Assembly (NCBI RefSeq): GCF_000332335.1 | Contig: NZ_KB235948.1 | Coordinates: forward strand, 3,223,769-3,287,768 | From: Kamptonema formosum PCC 10802 | Lineage (GTDB): Bacteria > Cyanobacteriota > Cyanobacteriia > Cyanobacteriales > Oscillatoriaceae | Length of the DNA stretch: 64,000 nucleotides | Direction: 5' to 3' | In this document: positions 1 to 9,068 of the stretch, one piece after another | Position numbering within the stretch: the stretch's first letter is position 1 | How the letters are laid out: each line of letters starts with the position of its first letter | The notes under the pieces: model-generated | Database searches by the model: none | The model's input: the letters and a program-made list of their open reading frames with translations, nothing else | What the model was told of the DNA's origin: nothing | Made by a program: the position numbers and the translations under genes

Positions 1-1031
1 GTCCCCTCAAAATCTGCTTGATGTTCCGCCAGCCAGCCGGCCATTTCAGTGTCGCTGACCTGACTGATATTGGCGAACAAATCCACGCCCTGAAGCAGCA
101 CATCCACATCATCGGGATTCAGGGTGATGGTTTTATTTTGCGCGGCGGCAAAACAGTCTTCCATAACGTGAGCCAGGTTGACTGCCACATCTAGCGCCAC
201 AATCCGGGCGGCTCCTTTTATGGAGTGAGCCGCGCGCATCAAGGCTTCCAATTCCTGTCCCGATTGGGGCTGGATCTCCGCAGCCAGCAGTCCGTTATTG
301 AGGATAGCAACTTGCGCCTCCACTTCCAGGCGGAACAAATCCATCATGGAACTGTCCTCCTCACTCAAAATAGGAGCTGGAGTTGAGGGAGGGGCTGCAA
401 TTGAGGCGCTTTCTTCACGAGAGCCGGTGAGCGCACTTGCCTCTGGAAAAGAAGTGATTTCTGGACTGAGTGCCGGTGGCTGTAAAGCCGGCACAAACTC
501 GCTAATCGCCTCGACGGCAGGAGCTGATATAGTTGCGGGCGGTGCCGGTTGGGAAACAGCCGGCAATTGAGGCATTGAAAGCGTTACCGCACTCTCTCCG
601 ACAGCCTGAATAGGCGTTGCCGCCGAAGCCGCTCTCCCAGCACTCAGGATGACGGAAATCGCTCTCTGCGCGATCGTCAGCTCCCAGCTATGGTCCGCCA
701 TCCAGCGCTCAAATTCGCCAAGAGCCGCAGCGCTCATACCCAACAGCAAATCGCTGGCGTGGCGCAACAGTTCAATCTGCTCTTCGCCCAGTATAATAGT
801 CCCGTTCAGAGCCGCAATAAAACACTCCTTCATTAGCTGCGCCAAGGTGGACGCCGGATCAATTTCTACAAGTTGGCTGCTTCCCCAGAGCGAATGGACT
901 GCTTGTGCGGCTCGGTCGAGTTCAGTCGCAGAGACTGGCTGCGTTCTGAGCGCCGGCAGACATTCCTTGATGGTGGCAACCTGAGTTTCAACTTCCTGGC
1001 GAAACAGTTCCAGAATCGTGTAATCGCTCAT
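1..1031 (-). CDS. CheA-like hybrid histidine kinase, N-terminal part (cut by window edge)
   Basis: Reading the minus strand from an ATG at 1029-1031 gives an open frame that reaches the window edge (343 codons) without a stop. Two histidine-phosphotransfer-like domains are visible. The first has a VHSLWGSSQLVEI segment near residue 44. After a Pro/Ala-rich linker (about residues 135-225) the second has AAHSIKGAARIV, the classical phospho-accepting histidine box of CheA P1 domains. Repeated HPt domains before the kinase core are usual for cyanobacterial CheA/CheY hybrids; the kinase, CheW-like and receiver parts would lie outside the window. Only 17 bases separate it from the CheW-like gene upstream and GGAAAG precedes the ATG, so it is probably the downstream member of the same operon. 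The WspE-like role is inferred from gene order. Confidence 0.8.
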   Translation of the reverse strand, partial: MSDYTILELFRQEVETQVATIKECLPALRTQPVSATELDRAAQAVHSLWGSSQLVEIDPASTLAQLMKECFIAALNGTIILGEEQIELLRHASDLLLGMSAAALGEFERWMADHSWELTIAQRAISVILSAGRAASAATPIQAVGESAVTLSMPQLPAVSQPAPPATISAPAVEAISEFVPALQPPALSPEITSFPEASALTGSREESASIAAPPSTPAPILSEEDSSMMDLFRLEVEAQVAILNNGLLAAEIQPQSGQELEALMRAAHSIKGAARIVALDVAVNLAHVMEDCFAAAQNKTITLNPDDVDVLLQGVDLFANISQVSDTEMAGWLAEHQADFEG

Positions 1032-1048
1032 ATCGGCTTTCCGCTGTG

Positions 1049-1777
1049 CTACAATATTTTATCACTGAGGGTGTAGAACAGCAATTCGCTGTCGAGATAA
1101 TTGACTTTCTTGCCCTCCCAGTAAACAATCCCTTGGGTGTACCCTTCGTCGGCTTTGGTAATGACCACGGGTGCCGGCTGCAGCTCCTTGAGGTGAAACC
1201 GGAAAATCCCGTGCACCTCATCAACGGGAAAAACCCACTTGTCCTCGCCCTGTCCCGCCACGATCATTCGTTTGAGATCGAGCCGGTTGAGTGTGGGGGG
1301 AGTCCCCTCAGTTGACTGAATATTCAACAGATGACTGAGAGAGGCGCAGAGTAAGGTTTCCCCGCGAATATTTACCAGCCCCAAAAATAACTTGTTGCTC
1401 CGGTGAGGCAGGGGTTGAATGACGGAAGGATGGGTAACTTCTTGCAGCATCCGCACCGGCAGCGCCAATCTCTCATTCCCCAGCCGAAAGATAATGATGG
1501 AAATCGCATCTGGTGTGCGGATGATGGCTTCATTCGCTTCAGCGATGTCCTGACCGGCAGGCGTTTCTGCCAGAATCCCTAGCCACTCTTCCAGATAATC
1601 CTGCGCTGGTTCCCGTTCCAGCAAACTGTCGCCCACTGCAGCATAAACTGGACATTCATGGCAGTGGATTACGGTTGGTAACTGACTGCAGGAGCGATCC
1701 CCCATCACGCCTATCTGATTCCAGCAATCATTAAAAATGGGGCCATCGCTGCCAAGGTTTTCTTCATTCATAAGCAT
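1049..1777 (-). CDS. CheW-like coupling protein, WspD type with Cys-rich N-terminus
   Basis: 242 residues. The C-terminal two thirds (from about residue 105) are a CheW domain: SIIIFRLGNERLALPV, then FLGLVNIRGETLLCASLSHLL, the usual coupling-protein strands. The N-terminal 60 residues contain CWNQIGVMGDRSC followed by CHECPVYAA, a four-cysteine pattern that I recall from WspD-type CheW proteins. It should couple the neighbouring MCP to the CheA-like kinase at the membrane. It lies 17 bases before cheA and about 220 bases after the MCP; that gap is filled by a 26-bp tandem repeat array. Function of the cysteines (metal, disulfide or redox) is not known to me. Confidence 0.85.
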   Translation of the reverse strand: MLMNEENLGSDGPIFNDCWNQIGVMGDRSCSQLPTVIHCHECPVYAAVGDSLLEREPAQDYLEEWLGILAETPAGQDIAEANEAIIRTPDAISIIIFRLGNERLALPVRMLQEVTHPSVIQPLPHRSNKLFLGLVNIRGETLLCASLSHLLNIQSTEGTPPTLNRLDLKRMIVAGQGEDKWVFPVDEVHGIFRFHLKELQPAPVVITKADEGYTQGIVYWEGKKVNYLDSELLFYTLSDKIL

Positions 1778-1808
1778 TTGGTTCCGCCTGAAGCTCTGAC
1801 TTGAAAAG

Positions 1809-1937
1809 GTTTGTAGTTGGGCTTTAGCCCAAAAGTTTGTAGTTGGGCTTTAGCCCAAAAGTTTGTAGTTGGGCTTTAGCCCAAAAGTTTGTAGTTGGGC
1901 TTTAGCCCAAAAGGTTTGTAGTTGGGCTTTAGCCCAA
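1809..1937. repeat. Five-unit 26-bp tandem repeat containing a hairpin
   Basis: Five nearly perfect 26-bp units, each containing TTGGGCTTTAGCCCAA, an inverted repeat with 7-bp arms. It sits between the MCP stop and the WspD-like cheW start. The same unit in the opposite orientation forms a second five-unit array at 60075-60214, and a single copy lies near 63815. Confidence 0.9.
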
Positions 1938-1995
1938 TACCCTTCCAGGCTCCCGCCTGGGAACGCCCTACCAGAGGCTCTGCCTCGTTTTAAAC

Positions 1996-3864
1996 CTAAT
2001 TTTGCACCTTAAATTTAGAAATTTCTTCCCGCAACGATCGGGCGGCATCGTCCAACTGCTCCAAGGCGCTGTTGGTTTCCCGCAAGGCATCCACGGTTTG
2101 CTGGGAAGCCTCAGTTAATTGCTCCATTGCTTCGCTGATTTGCTGCGCCGCCTGAGCTTGATCCTCCATACTGTGGCCCACCTGCTCAAACTGAGGGGGC
2201 AAACTTTGCACTTGACTGATCACTTTACCAATTTGGTGGCTGATCTTGCTCACCCGCTCCACACTATCCGTCACCGATTTGTTGAATTTATCCATTTCCA
2301 TCACCCCCACCGACACCGCCGATTGCATGTCTTTGACAATTTGCTCAATTTCCAGCGTCGCCACGGCAGTCTGGTTAGCCAGCCGGCGGATCTCTCGCGC
2401 CACCACCGCAAAGCCGGCACCGTACTCTCCAGCCTTTTCCGCTTCAATCGCCGCATTCAGCGACAGGATACTGGTTTGATCGGCCACTTTGGTAATCGTC
2501 ACCACCACATTGTTAATGTTGGCGGCTTTTTTATTCATCACTCCCAGTTTGGACGTGATCGAGTTGGTCGCTTCTGTGAGCTGCCGCATCGTGTTTTCCA
2601 TTTCCTCAAGTTCGTCTCGGCTGTCGCTCGCTCCCGCAGCCGTGTTCTGAGTCATGGTGGCGACTTGCTCCATCATTTTCACTAACTTTTGGGAGGTGCG
2701 GGCAATTTCCTGAGCGGTTGCTGTGACTTCATTGGTGGAAGCGAGCTGTTCTGTCGCTGTGGCTTCCAGTTCTTTGCCCGAGGCAGCAATTTGAGTGGAA
2801 GAGGTGGTAATTTGCACGCCAGACTTCTGAATGCGCCGAATCAAGGAATTCAAGTTCTTGTTCATCGTCGCAAAGGCTGTTTGCAATTTGCCGATTTCGT
2901 CGGAGCGGTTGGACGCCTGAATCTGCGCAGTCAAATCCCCACTGGAGATTTTTTGGGCCACCTCTACCACCTCACTGATCTGGCCGGCTAGGTTGTAAAA
3001 TGCGGTTTGCAATTGGCCGATTTCGTCTTGCTGCTCTTCCGAGGACAGCACGCTCCTCCCCGTCACATTTTTGCTGCTGGATATTTGGCAAGAAAGTTTC
3101 ACCAAATCCGCCACCTTGGCGGTTATTGATTTGCTGAAGTAATATCCAAAAATTACCGCAGTCAGAGGGCCAATCAGCAAAGCGACAATCAGCCAGAATG
3201 TGCCGCCAGCCGCCTTTTTTTTAGCACTCCCAGCTGTGTCCAGACCAAAATCTTCGTTGCGCTTTATATCTTCGAGCAGGTATTTTGTTGCCGCCTCAAA
3301 GGAGGGACGATTATTTTGGGCTTGCTGGTGGAGCTGATCCAAAACAGCACGGGCTCTTTTGACGGCTGCCATTTCAGGAGAGCTGTCTCTGCCTTGCCGG
3401 ATCAGTTCAAGTTCTTTTGCCACTGGGTTGAGAATCCCCAAGCTCTCGAACTGTTGATTCGCTAGCATGAATCTTTCATGATTTTGTTTCCACTGATTCC
3501 AGGCCGTCTTTAGCTGTTCGTATATTCTCTTTTCTTCCTCAGTTTTTTCTGTTTTTTCATACTGGTTAAATCCGCTATCAATCTGCTGCCAAGCGCTTTT
3601 AATTCGGTCGATTTCCGCATTTCTTTCAGCTTGGGTTAGCTCAACGTCCAGTAAAGCTCGTTCTGAGGATTCTATTTGGGTTTGCCCTTCATTAATTTTC
3701 CACAAACTTATTACACTGGGCAGGCTATTTGTGCTGATCGTGTTTAGGGCTTGGCTCAGGCTGGCATTCACACTCCAACCCACCAAAGCCACAACTAACA
3801 CAATTAAACCAATGAACATAAACGCGCCGGTCAGCCGCGTCTGTAAACTCATGTTCTTTAGCAT
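1996..3864 (-). CDS. Methyl-accepting chemotaxis protein
   Basis: 622 residues. Transmembrane helix 1 spans about residues 12-34, followed by a roughly 185-residue helical periplasmic sensor region of the four-helix-bundle type. Transmembrane helix 2 lies at about 222-243, then a HAMP region with a second HAMP-like stretch (DEIGKLQTAF occurs near 320-330). The cytoplasmic signalling hairpin is clear: DQTSILSLNAAIEAEKAGE and GFAVVAREIRRLANQT, the part that contacts CheA and CheW. The ligand is unknown. It is flanked by two CheW genes and a CheA, so it should be the receptor of this operon. The adjacent methyltransferase gene is only a remnant, so adaptation by methylation may depend on a CheR encoded elsewhere. 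Confidence 0.95.
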   Translation of the reverse strand: MLKNMSLQTRLTGAFMFIGLIVLVVALVGWSVNASLSQALNTISTNSLPSVISLWKINEGQTQIESSERALLDVELTQAERNAEIDRIKSAWQQIDSGFNQYEKTEKTEEEKRIYEQLKTAWNQWKQNHERFMLANQQFESLGILNPVAKELELIRQGRDSSPEMAAVKRARAVLDQLHQQAQNNRPSFEAATKYLLEDIKRNEDFGLDTAGSAKKKAAGGTFWLIVALLIGPLTAVIFGYYFSKSITAKVADLVKLSCQISSSKNVTGRSVLSSEEQQDEIGQLQTAFYNLAGQISEVVEVAQKISSGDLTAQIQASNRSDEIGKLQTAFATMNKNLNSLIRRIQKSGVQITTSSTQIAASGKELEATATEQLASTNEVTATAQEIARTSQKLVKMMEQVATMTQNTAAGASDSRDELEEMENTMRQLTEATNSITSKLGVMNKKAANINNVVVTITKVADQTSILSLNAAIEAEKAGEYGAGFAVVAREIRRLANQTAVATLEIEQIVKDMQSAVSVGVMEMDKFNKSVTDSVERVSKISHQIGKVISQVQSLPPQFEQVGHSMEDQAQAAQQISEAMEQLTEASQQTVDALRETNSALEQLDDAARSLREEISKFKVQN

Positions 3865-3945
3865 ACACTGCTCCCGATTCCTCTCTTAAGAAAAGTTTCG
3901 ATATTCAGGCTTCGCAGTCTCATCTCCCTGATTTCGGAACTCGGC

Positions 3946-4188
3946 TTAGTTGCGCTCGCCTTTTTCAAGTTGCCCAAAGCGTTCTGCTCCCCAGTTTGAG
4001 GTCTGGCGCTCAAAGGGTTGCCGGTCAAAAACTTTGAGAAAAGCATCTAGCTCGGAACTCCCACAGAGAGAACAACGATTTTCCACTGCCCTAGCCATTT
4101 TGCCAAGCCCCTCAATCTTAGCATCGATGCCTGTTTTTTGGCGCAACCGGCTCTCAATGGGTTCAATGCGCGCCAGACTCACTCGCAC
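3946..4188 (-). pseudogene. Truncated CheR methyltransferase remnant
   Basis: 80 codons overlapping the 3' end of the upstream cheW by 26 bases, the translationally coupled arrangement expected for a real cheW-cheR junction. The first 50 residues (IESRLRQKTGID, then MARAVENRCSLCG and LDAFLKVF) match the N-terminal helical domain of CheR as I know it. The reading then departs from the family (DRQPFERQTSNWG) and stops. The whole SAM-binding methyltransferase domain of about 200 residues is absent. I read this as an internal or 3' deletion that left a decayed stub; a small regulatory relic protein is possible but less likely. Confidence 0.65.
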
Positions 4189-4645
4189 AGTTGTCTCCCG
4201 CCGCCAGCAGGTAGGTATGTTTTGCGTCAGAAAATAGCTCCTCTAGCTGAATGCGCTGAATTATCCCTTTCTCATCCATCTTCATTGCACCTAAGTAAGG
4301 GGCTTCTGTGACTCGAATGCCGGAGTCTACAAAGTCCTTTTTTGGCGCGTTAAAGGTTTCTGTGATCCTTTCGGCGATTAAACCCAAGTATTGCAGCGTG
4401 TTATTCTTGAGAGGGCATCTCACCATAATAATCCGCGTACTCAGGCAGAACCGGCTGGGGGTCCCCCGAATCAAATGGCACAGATCGATGACCGGCACGA
4501 TCTCGCCCCGATAATTAAATAAACCCGCTACATACTCCGATACGTGATAAATTTTCCTCAGCGGAACGCGCGGAATTACCTCAACAACGCTGGAACTCTC
4601 AATGGCGTACAAATCACTGCCAACGTGGAAAAGCAACATTAACAC
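4163..4645 (-). CDS. CheW-like coupling protein (WspB position)
   Basis: 160 residues, a single CheW domain covering nearly the whole protein: LLFHVGSDLYAIES, VVEVIPRVPLRKI, then VAGLFNYRGEIVPVIDLCHL, the signature strands of the fold. It should link the MCP array to the CheA-like kinase. It is the first clear chemosensory gene of the minus-strand operon. Its last codons overlap the cheR remnant. The order CheW, CheR, MCP, CheW, CheA resembles Wsp-type (alternative cellular function) chemosensory clusters, which in other bacteria control c-di-GMP or surface behaviour; the output here cannot be seen from the window. Confidence 0.9.
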   Translation of the reverse strand: MLMLLFHVGSDLYAIESSSVVEVIPRVPLRKIYHVSEYVAGLFNYRGEIVPVIDLCHLIRGTPSRFCLSTRIIMVRCPLKNNTLQYLGLIAERITETFNAPKKDFVDSGIRVTEAPYLGAMKMDEKGIIQRIQLEELFSDAKHTYLLAAGDNCASESGAH

Positions 4646-4701
4646 AGCTGTGACCTTTAATTTCTCTAGGGGAGTGACGCCCGAATTTTACTGACCAACC
4701 G

Positions 4702-4968
4702 CTACAAATCGAAACCCTCGATTAACACTCCCACCGGCGTCCCTTCATCCGCCGGCGTCGCAGCTTCAATTTCTGGCACCGTTCCCTCATTCAAACACTT
4801 AAACACCTCCGCCAGGATGCGAGCGATCAGTGACAGCTGTTTGCTGCACTCATAAAGTGCCGATTGATAAATAGCTCTCCTGTGCGAGTTTCTGGAATCG
4901 CCTATTTTCTGGGTTCTGGCGCAGATTTGGGCGATGCTACAGCCCGGTCTTCCATCAATCTTAACCAA
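4702..4968 (-). CDS. Small hypothetical protein
   Basis: 88 codons from a TTG start with AAGGGAG about 12 bases upstream, located 29 bases after the ParB-like stop and before cheW, on the same strand. I do not recognise it. The C-terminal half (helical, ending in an acidic and hydrophobic tail around VGVLIEGFDL) looks more protein-like than the N-terminus, which is rich in Cys, Arg and Ser. It could be a decayed gene end rather than a live gene. Low confidence. Confidence 0.3.
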   Translation of the reverse strand: MVKIDGRPGCSIAQICARTQKIGDSRNSHRRAIYQSALYECSKQLSLIARILAEVFKCLNEGTVPEIEAATPADEGTPVGVLIEGFDL

Positions 4969-4997
4969 ACAAGCGCCGGCTCCCTTGAAAACAGGAC

Positions 4998-5909
4998 TTA
5001 CTCTCCCTCAGAAAGCAGCCGGTCTATCTGTGCGAGCAAAGATTCCAATTGCTGGCACTTCTCGGAATTTTCCCACACCTTTGACTTGCTGGCTTTTTTG
5101 TAAGTAGCTTCCAGCCGCGCCTGCAGTTGAGAGCGCTCTTTCGGGGGCAGCAATGCTTTCACCCGCTGGCGGATTTCCCCCAAGGATAGTTCCAAGGCGA
5201 GCGCTTCCGACAGCAGGACTTGACGCTCTGACTGAGATTTAATTTTGGCTATTTCTTTGGCCTTAGTGTATTCCAGGTGTCCAGAGCGCAAAGCTTCCAG
5301 AATGTCGGAGGGCAGATTGAGCAGCGGGAGCCGGTTGGTCACGAATGACTCCCAGGACATCAGCCCCAAAGACTCAAACACCCATTTGACCGTTTCAGCT
5401 TCCGGCTTACCCATAACGTTCTGGGGAGTTTTTCCTTTCACTTCGTTTTGCATTCGGTGCAGAAGTGACTTCGCACCGGCAGCGGAACACCGCAGGGATA
5501 TGGCCAGCAGCTCCAGTATCCCTTCCGTCTGCTCAATCGGGTTTAAATCCTGCCGTTGCAGGTTCTCAATCAGGGCATATTGCACAGCTTGCTGTTCGGT
5601 CATCTCCCGAACCGTCACCGGCACTTCCGCCAGATCCGCAAGCTGCGCCGCCTTGAAGCGCCGGTGTCCAGCCACTAACTCGTAGTTTTCCCCCACAGGT
5701 CTGACTAATATCGGCTGAAGGATGCCTTCTTTCTTCACGGATTCTACCAGCGCCTGCATTGCAGTGGACTCAAAATAGCGGCGCAGTTGAGACTGGGGGG
5801 CAGTAATTTTGCTTATAGGAAGCCGATAGGAAACAGGGGATTCTTTGTCGGCTGTCGTAAGAACCGTTTTCAACTTAGGGCACTCCCAAAAAGAACTTCT
5901 GCCACTCAT
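4998..5909 (-). CDS. ParB-like nuclease/partition-domain protein
   Basis: 303 residues. The ParB N-terminal domain is plain at about residues 30-115: a predicted strand, then VESVKKEGILQPILVRPVG, ELVAGHRRFKAAQLA and YALIENLQRQDLNPIEQTEG, which contain the CTP/DNA-binding boxes of the ParB/Spo0J/Srx fold. A helix-turn-helix region follows and the tail is rich in Lys and Gln. No ParA is adjacent and no parS-like repeat is evident, so it is one of the stand-alone ParB-like proteins common in cyanobacteria rather than a proven partition factor. It could bind DNA as a regulator. The start could lie slightly downstream, because the first 25 residues are unlike the family. Confidence 0.85.
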   Translation of the reverse strand: MSGRSSFWECPKLKTVLTTADKESPVSYRLPISKITAPQSQLRRYFESTAMQALVESVKKEGILQPILVRPVGENYELVAGHRRFKAAQLADLAEVPVTVREMTEQQAVQYALIENLQRQDLNPIEQTEGILELLAISLRCSAAGAKSLLHRMQNEVKGKTPQNVMGKPEAETVKWVFESLGLMSWESFVTNRLPLLNLPSDILEALRSGHLEYTKAKEIAKIKSQSERQVLLSEALALELSLGEIRQRVKALLPPKERSQLQARLEATYKKASKSKVWENSEKCQQLESLLAQIDRLLSEGE

Positions 5910-5965
5910 CCTCTAGAGTAAGCTAATGAAACCCCGGAATCAACAAATCTTGCCCCATGCCCCAT

Positions 5966-6002
5966 GCCCAAAAACAAAATAGGGCCTATTTAATAGGCCC
6001 TA
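5966..6002 (-). terminator. Rho-independent terminator of the rbc operon
   Basis: Read on the minus strand, TAGGGCCTATT pairs with AATAGGCCCTA around a tiny loop and is followed by TTTTGTTTTT. It lies 38 bases after the rbcS stop codon, exactly where the operon should end, and separates it from the ParB-like gene. Confidence 0.85.
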
Positions 6003-6039
6003 CTTGACATTTCAGCAGAAATGTGCTACTGCAAATCTA

Positions 6040-6372
6040 CTAACGGACACCGGCTGGCTTGTGGACGATGAAGCTGAGAACTTGGCACTGCTTCACGTTG
6101 TCAAAAGCCACCACGCGGATGTAGCAATTCGGGTACTCAGACCGGCACTGCTGCACTTCGCTAAGGACTTCTTGGGGGCTGCGGGCGCTGAACAGGGGCA
6201 GCTTCCACATCGTCCAGTAAAACAGAGTCGGATCGGAGTTTTCATTAAACTCCACCGCAGGAAAATAACCCTTATCCAAAACGTACTGGATCTGCTTGGC
6301 AATCTGCGAGTCCGTCAGGGGGGGCAGATAAGAAAGGGTTTCGTAACGGCGCTCTTTGGGTAGAGTTTTCAT
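6040..6372 (-). CDS. rbcS: RuBisCO small subunit
   Basis: 110 residues, the usual length for a cyanobacterial small subunit. [20 protein letters not shown] at the start, [10 protein letters not shown] in the middle and [14 protein letters not shown] near the end are signature segments. It caps the L8 core of form I RuBisCO inside the carboxysome. It is the last gene of the rbcL-rbcX-rbcS operon, 120 bases after rbcX, and is followed by a strong intrinsic terminator. Confidence 0.99.
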   Translation of the reverse strand: MKTLPKERRYETLSYLPPLTDSQIAKQIQYVLDKGYFPAVEFNENSDPTLFYWTMWKLPLFSARSPQEVLSEVQQCRSEYPNCYIRVVAFDNVKQCQVLSFIVHKPAGVR

Positions 6373-6492
6373 TGTTGCTTCCTTCGTCTGTTGCTGGAAT
6401 CTACGGTAATTTTTGCGGATTTGGGACGCCCCGATTGGGGGATTTGGGCATTGACCTCACCCATTCCCCACCGGCTTAACGCCCACTGGCAC

Positions 6493-6903
6493 CTAACTGG
6501 AGCGATTGTCCCAATTAGGCTCAGAGCTAATTTCAAATTCGGGATGGCTAGCAGAGTCAGGTAAGCTGGCGTGCGTCATGCGCTCCAGATGCTGCCGGCG
6601 ATATTCCATATTTGCCTCACGGATGCCGGTGCGAACCAAATCAGGCAAAGAGTTGGCCACTTCCTCGACGAGGTACTCCCGCACGGTCATAATCCGGAAG
6701 GCCAGGTCTTGTTCCACCTGCAGCAGCTCCCGCAGGTACTCCTCTCCGTCCTGGATCTTTCCCGTGGAAGAAAAACCATTCAGCCAGATCGCCAAGGGCG
6801 GATTCGTCTCGCTCAGCTGAGCCATAACGGTTCGCACCGCTTGATACGTCAGGTAACTCGCCAGCACCTTGGCGGTCTCTTTGGCAATTTGTTTTACGTC
6901 CAT
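6493..6903 (-). CDS. rbcX: RuBisCO assembly chaperone RbcX
   Basis: 136 residues, the normal size. KETAKVLASYLTYQAVRTV opens the four-helix RbcX fold, and NPPLAIWLNGFSS is the loop before the long helix that forms the dimer groove binding the RbcL C-terminal peptide. The tail (residues 115-136) is polar and probably disordered, as in other RbcX proteins. It lies between rbcL and rbcS, which supports an assembly role. The 306 bases between rbcL and rbcX are longer than in many cyanobacteria and show no gene. Confidence 0.98.
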   Translation of the reverse strand: MDVKQIAKETAKVLASYLTYQAVRTVMAQLSETNPPLAIWLNGFSSTGKIQDGEEYLRELLQVEQDLAFRIMTVREYLVEEVANSLPDLVRTGIREANMEYRRQHLERMTHASLPDSASHPEFEISSEPNWDNRSS

Positions 6904-7209
6904 GCTGTCGTGAGTTTTGATATAGGTGTTTGTCTTCTACCAAAATCCTTCATAAAGGACTGTTACATCCTTTACTAGGTACAACACTCTACCTATTTTC
7001 CCCTGGCATTTCCAGGCGACAGCCCAGAAGCTTTCGGGATACTTCAGACCCATGTCCGCAGGATTTTGCCAAAGATGGCCATTTTCAGCAGAGCGCCAGC
7101 CCTGTCCTGTCCCTGACTGTAGCTTTTCGCCCGTCTCGAATCCCCAGTCCTGAGTTCTGAGCGAGATTTTTCACTCAGCACCCAGCACTGGGCGCGCTCA
7201 AAGTCAAGA

Positions 7210-8640
7210 TCAGACGGTATCCATCGCCTCGAACTCGAACTTGATTTCCTTCCACAGTTCGCAAGCTGCAGCCAGTTCAGGCGACCACTTGCAGGCTTCG
7301 CGGATCACGTCGTTGCCTTCGCGGGCCAGGTTGCGGCCTTCGTTGCGGGCTTGGATGCAGGCTTCCAGCGCCACGCGGTTGGCGGTTGCGCCCGGAGCGT
7401 TGCCCCAGGGGTGGCCCAGGGTGCCGCCGCCGAATTGCAGCACGGAGTCATCGCCGAAGATTTCCACCAGTGCCGGCATGTGCCACACGTGGATACCGCC
7501 GGAAGCGACGGCCATCACGCCAGGCATAGAGGCCCAGTCTTGGGTGAAGTAGATCCCGCGAGACTTGTCTTGCTCGACATAGTTTTCGCGCAGCAGGTCC
7601 ACAAAGCCCATCGTGATGCCGCGCTCGCCTTCCAGCTTGCCCACCACGGTGCCGGTGTGGATGTGGTCGCCACCGGACATCCGCAGGGTCTTGGCCAATA
7701 CGCGGAAGTGAATCCCGTGGTTCTTCTGCCGGTCGATCACAGCGTGCATAGCGCGGTGGATGTGCAGCAGCAGGCCGTTATCGCGGCACCACTTGGCCAA
7801 AGTCGTGTTGGCGGTGAAGCCGGCGGTGAGGTAGTCGTGCATGATGATGGGCATTTCGAGTTCTTTGGCGAACTCAGCCCGCTTCATCATTTCTTCGCAG
7901 GTGGGCGCGGTGACGTTCAGGTAGTGGCCCTTGATTTCGCCGGTTTCCGCTTGCGCCTTCTTGATGGCGTCCGCGACGAACAGGAAGCGGTCGCGCCAGC
8001 GCTGGAACGGCTGGGAGTTGATGTTTTCGTCGTCTTTGGTGAAGTCCAAACCGCCGCGCAAGCACTCATAGACGGCGCGACCGTAGTTCTTCGCAGACAG
8101 GCCCAGTTTGGGCTTGATCGTGCAGCCCAGCAGGGGGCGGCCATACTTGTTGAGCTTGTCGCGCTCTACTTGGATGCCGTGGGGGGGACCTTGGAAGGTC
8201 TTCAGGTAAGCAACAGGAATCCGCAGGTCTTCGAGACGCAGAGCCCGCAGGGCTTTGAAACCAAACACGTTCCCCACGATGGAGGTCAGCATGTTGGTCA
8301 CAGAGCCTTCTTCAAACAGGTCGAGGGGATAAGCAACGTAGCAGATGAATTGGTTATCTTCGCCGGCAACGGGCTCGATGTCGTAGCAGCGCCCCTTGTA
8401 GCGATCCAGGTCAGTCAGCAGGTCTGTCCACACGGTCGTCCAGGTGCCGGTGGATGACTCAGCAGCCACAGCAGCGCCGGCTTCTTCCGGAGGAACGCCA
8501 GGCTGGGGCGTAACGCGGAACGCCGCCAGAATATCGGTATCTTTCGGCGTGTAGTCCGGAGTGTAGTAAGTCAGCCGGTAGTCCTTAACGCCGGCCTTGT
8601 AGCCAGTCTTTGCTTGTGTCTGAGTCGAGGCGTAGGTCAT
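7210..8640 (-). CDS. rbcL: RuBisCO large subunit (form I)
   Basis: 476 residues, full length. The catalytic lysine box [11 protein letters not shown], the carbamylated lysine box [11 protein letters not shown] and loop 6 with GKLEGERG are all intact, as is [12 protein letters not shown]. It fixes CO2 onto ribulose-1,5-bisphosphate in the carboxysome. The start ATG has GGAAGGGGG four bases upstream. The C-terminus ends [10 protein letters not shown], containing the short motif that RbcX binds. It heads the operon with rbcX and rbcS and is preceded by about 150 bases of A/T-rich promoter sequence. Confidence 0.99.
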   Translation of the reverse strand: MTYASTQTQAKTGYKAGVKDYRLTYYTPDYTPKDTDILAAFRVTPQPGVPPEEAGAAVAAESSTGTWTTVWTDLLTDLDRYKGRCYDIEPVAGEDNQFICYVAYPLDLFEEGSVTNMLTSIVGNVFGFKALRALRLEDLRIPVAYLKTFQGPPHGIQVERDKLNKYGRPLLGCTIKPKLGLSAKNYGRAVYECLRGGLDFTKDDENINSQPFQRWRDRFLFVADAIKKAQAETGEIKGHYLNVTAPTCEEMMKRAEFAKELEMPIIMHDYLTAGFTANTTLAKWCRDNGLLLHIHRAMHAVIDRQKNHGIHFRVLAKTLRMSGGDHIHTGTVVGKLEGERGITMGFVDLLRENYVEQDKSRGIYFTQDWASMPGVMAVASGGIHVWHMPALVEIFGDDSVLQFGGGTLGHPWGNAPGATANRVALEACIQARNEGRNLAREGNDVIREACKWSPELAAACELWKEIKFEFEAMDTV

Positions 8641-9068
8641 AATCCCCCTTCCTAGGAATCATGGAATGAGCAGGTTGCTTTTCTTAAGCTTTTATAAATA
8701 TACCAGGGGATGCCATAAGTTAAACTTCAAATCTCTTTTTGTAAAACATAACCATTCTTTATCATTCACCACAATCCTTAACTTTTTGTTACGCCAGGGC
8801 GAGCGAGCGCTCAAATGTGCGTCGGGCTTGGGGTGTGGGGATTTTGGACGCCCCGGTTAGGGATGGGGCGGGCTCGCGTGGGGCGTGGGCCACGCGAGCG
8901 CTGGGCCACGCGAGCGTGGGGCGTGGGGTCAATTCTCACTTACCCCCTCACCCCTACCCCCTAACCCCCTACCGAGCCCCTGATCCCTAACCCCTGATAC
9001 CGGCTTCCTTGGCGGTACAATCTATAAGATCGTGGCGCTAGTGTGGCGCTCGGTTTCCCCCTTGACGT
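8641..9068. promoter_or_regulatory. rbcL upstream region and GC-rich inverted repeats
   Basis: No gene seen. Bases 8660-8790 are A/T-rich and contain the rbcL leader and presumably its promoter; I cannot assign -10/-35 boxes with confidence. Bases 8865-8935 are G/C-rich with repeated CCACGCGAGCG and GGGGCGTGGG blocks that can fold back. Bases 8940-8998 are a CCCCTAACCCC-type low-complexity stretch. The divergently placed kinase gene begins at 9069. Confidence 0.5.

Noticed and set aside
1809..1937. CRISPR-like array
   Set aside because: The 26-bp units are contiguous with no spacers.
4998..5909. Plasmid or chromosome origin near the ParB-like gene
   Set aside because: No ParA, parS-like palindromes, DnaA boxes or rep gene seen nearby.
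7351..8457. 368-codon open frame antisense to rbcL
   Set aside because: It lies wholly inside rbcL on the other strand, has no family-like pattern, and arises from the codon bias of a highly expressed gene.
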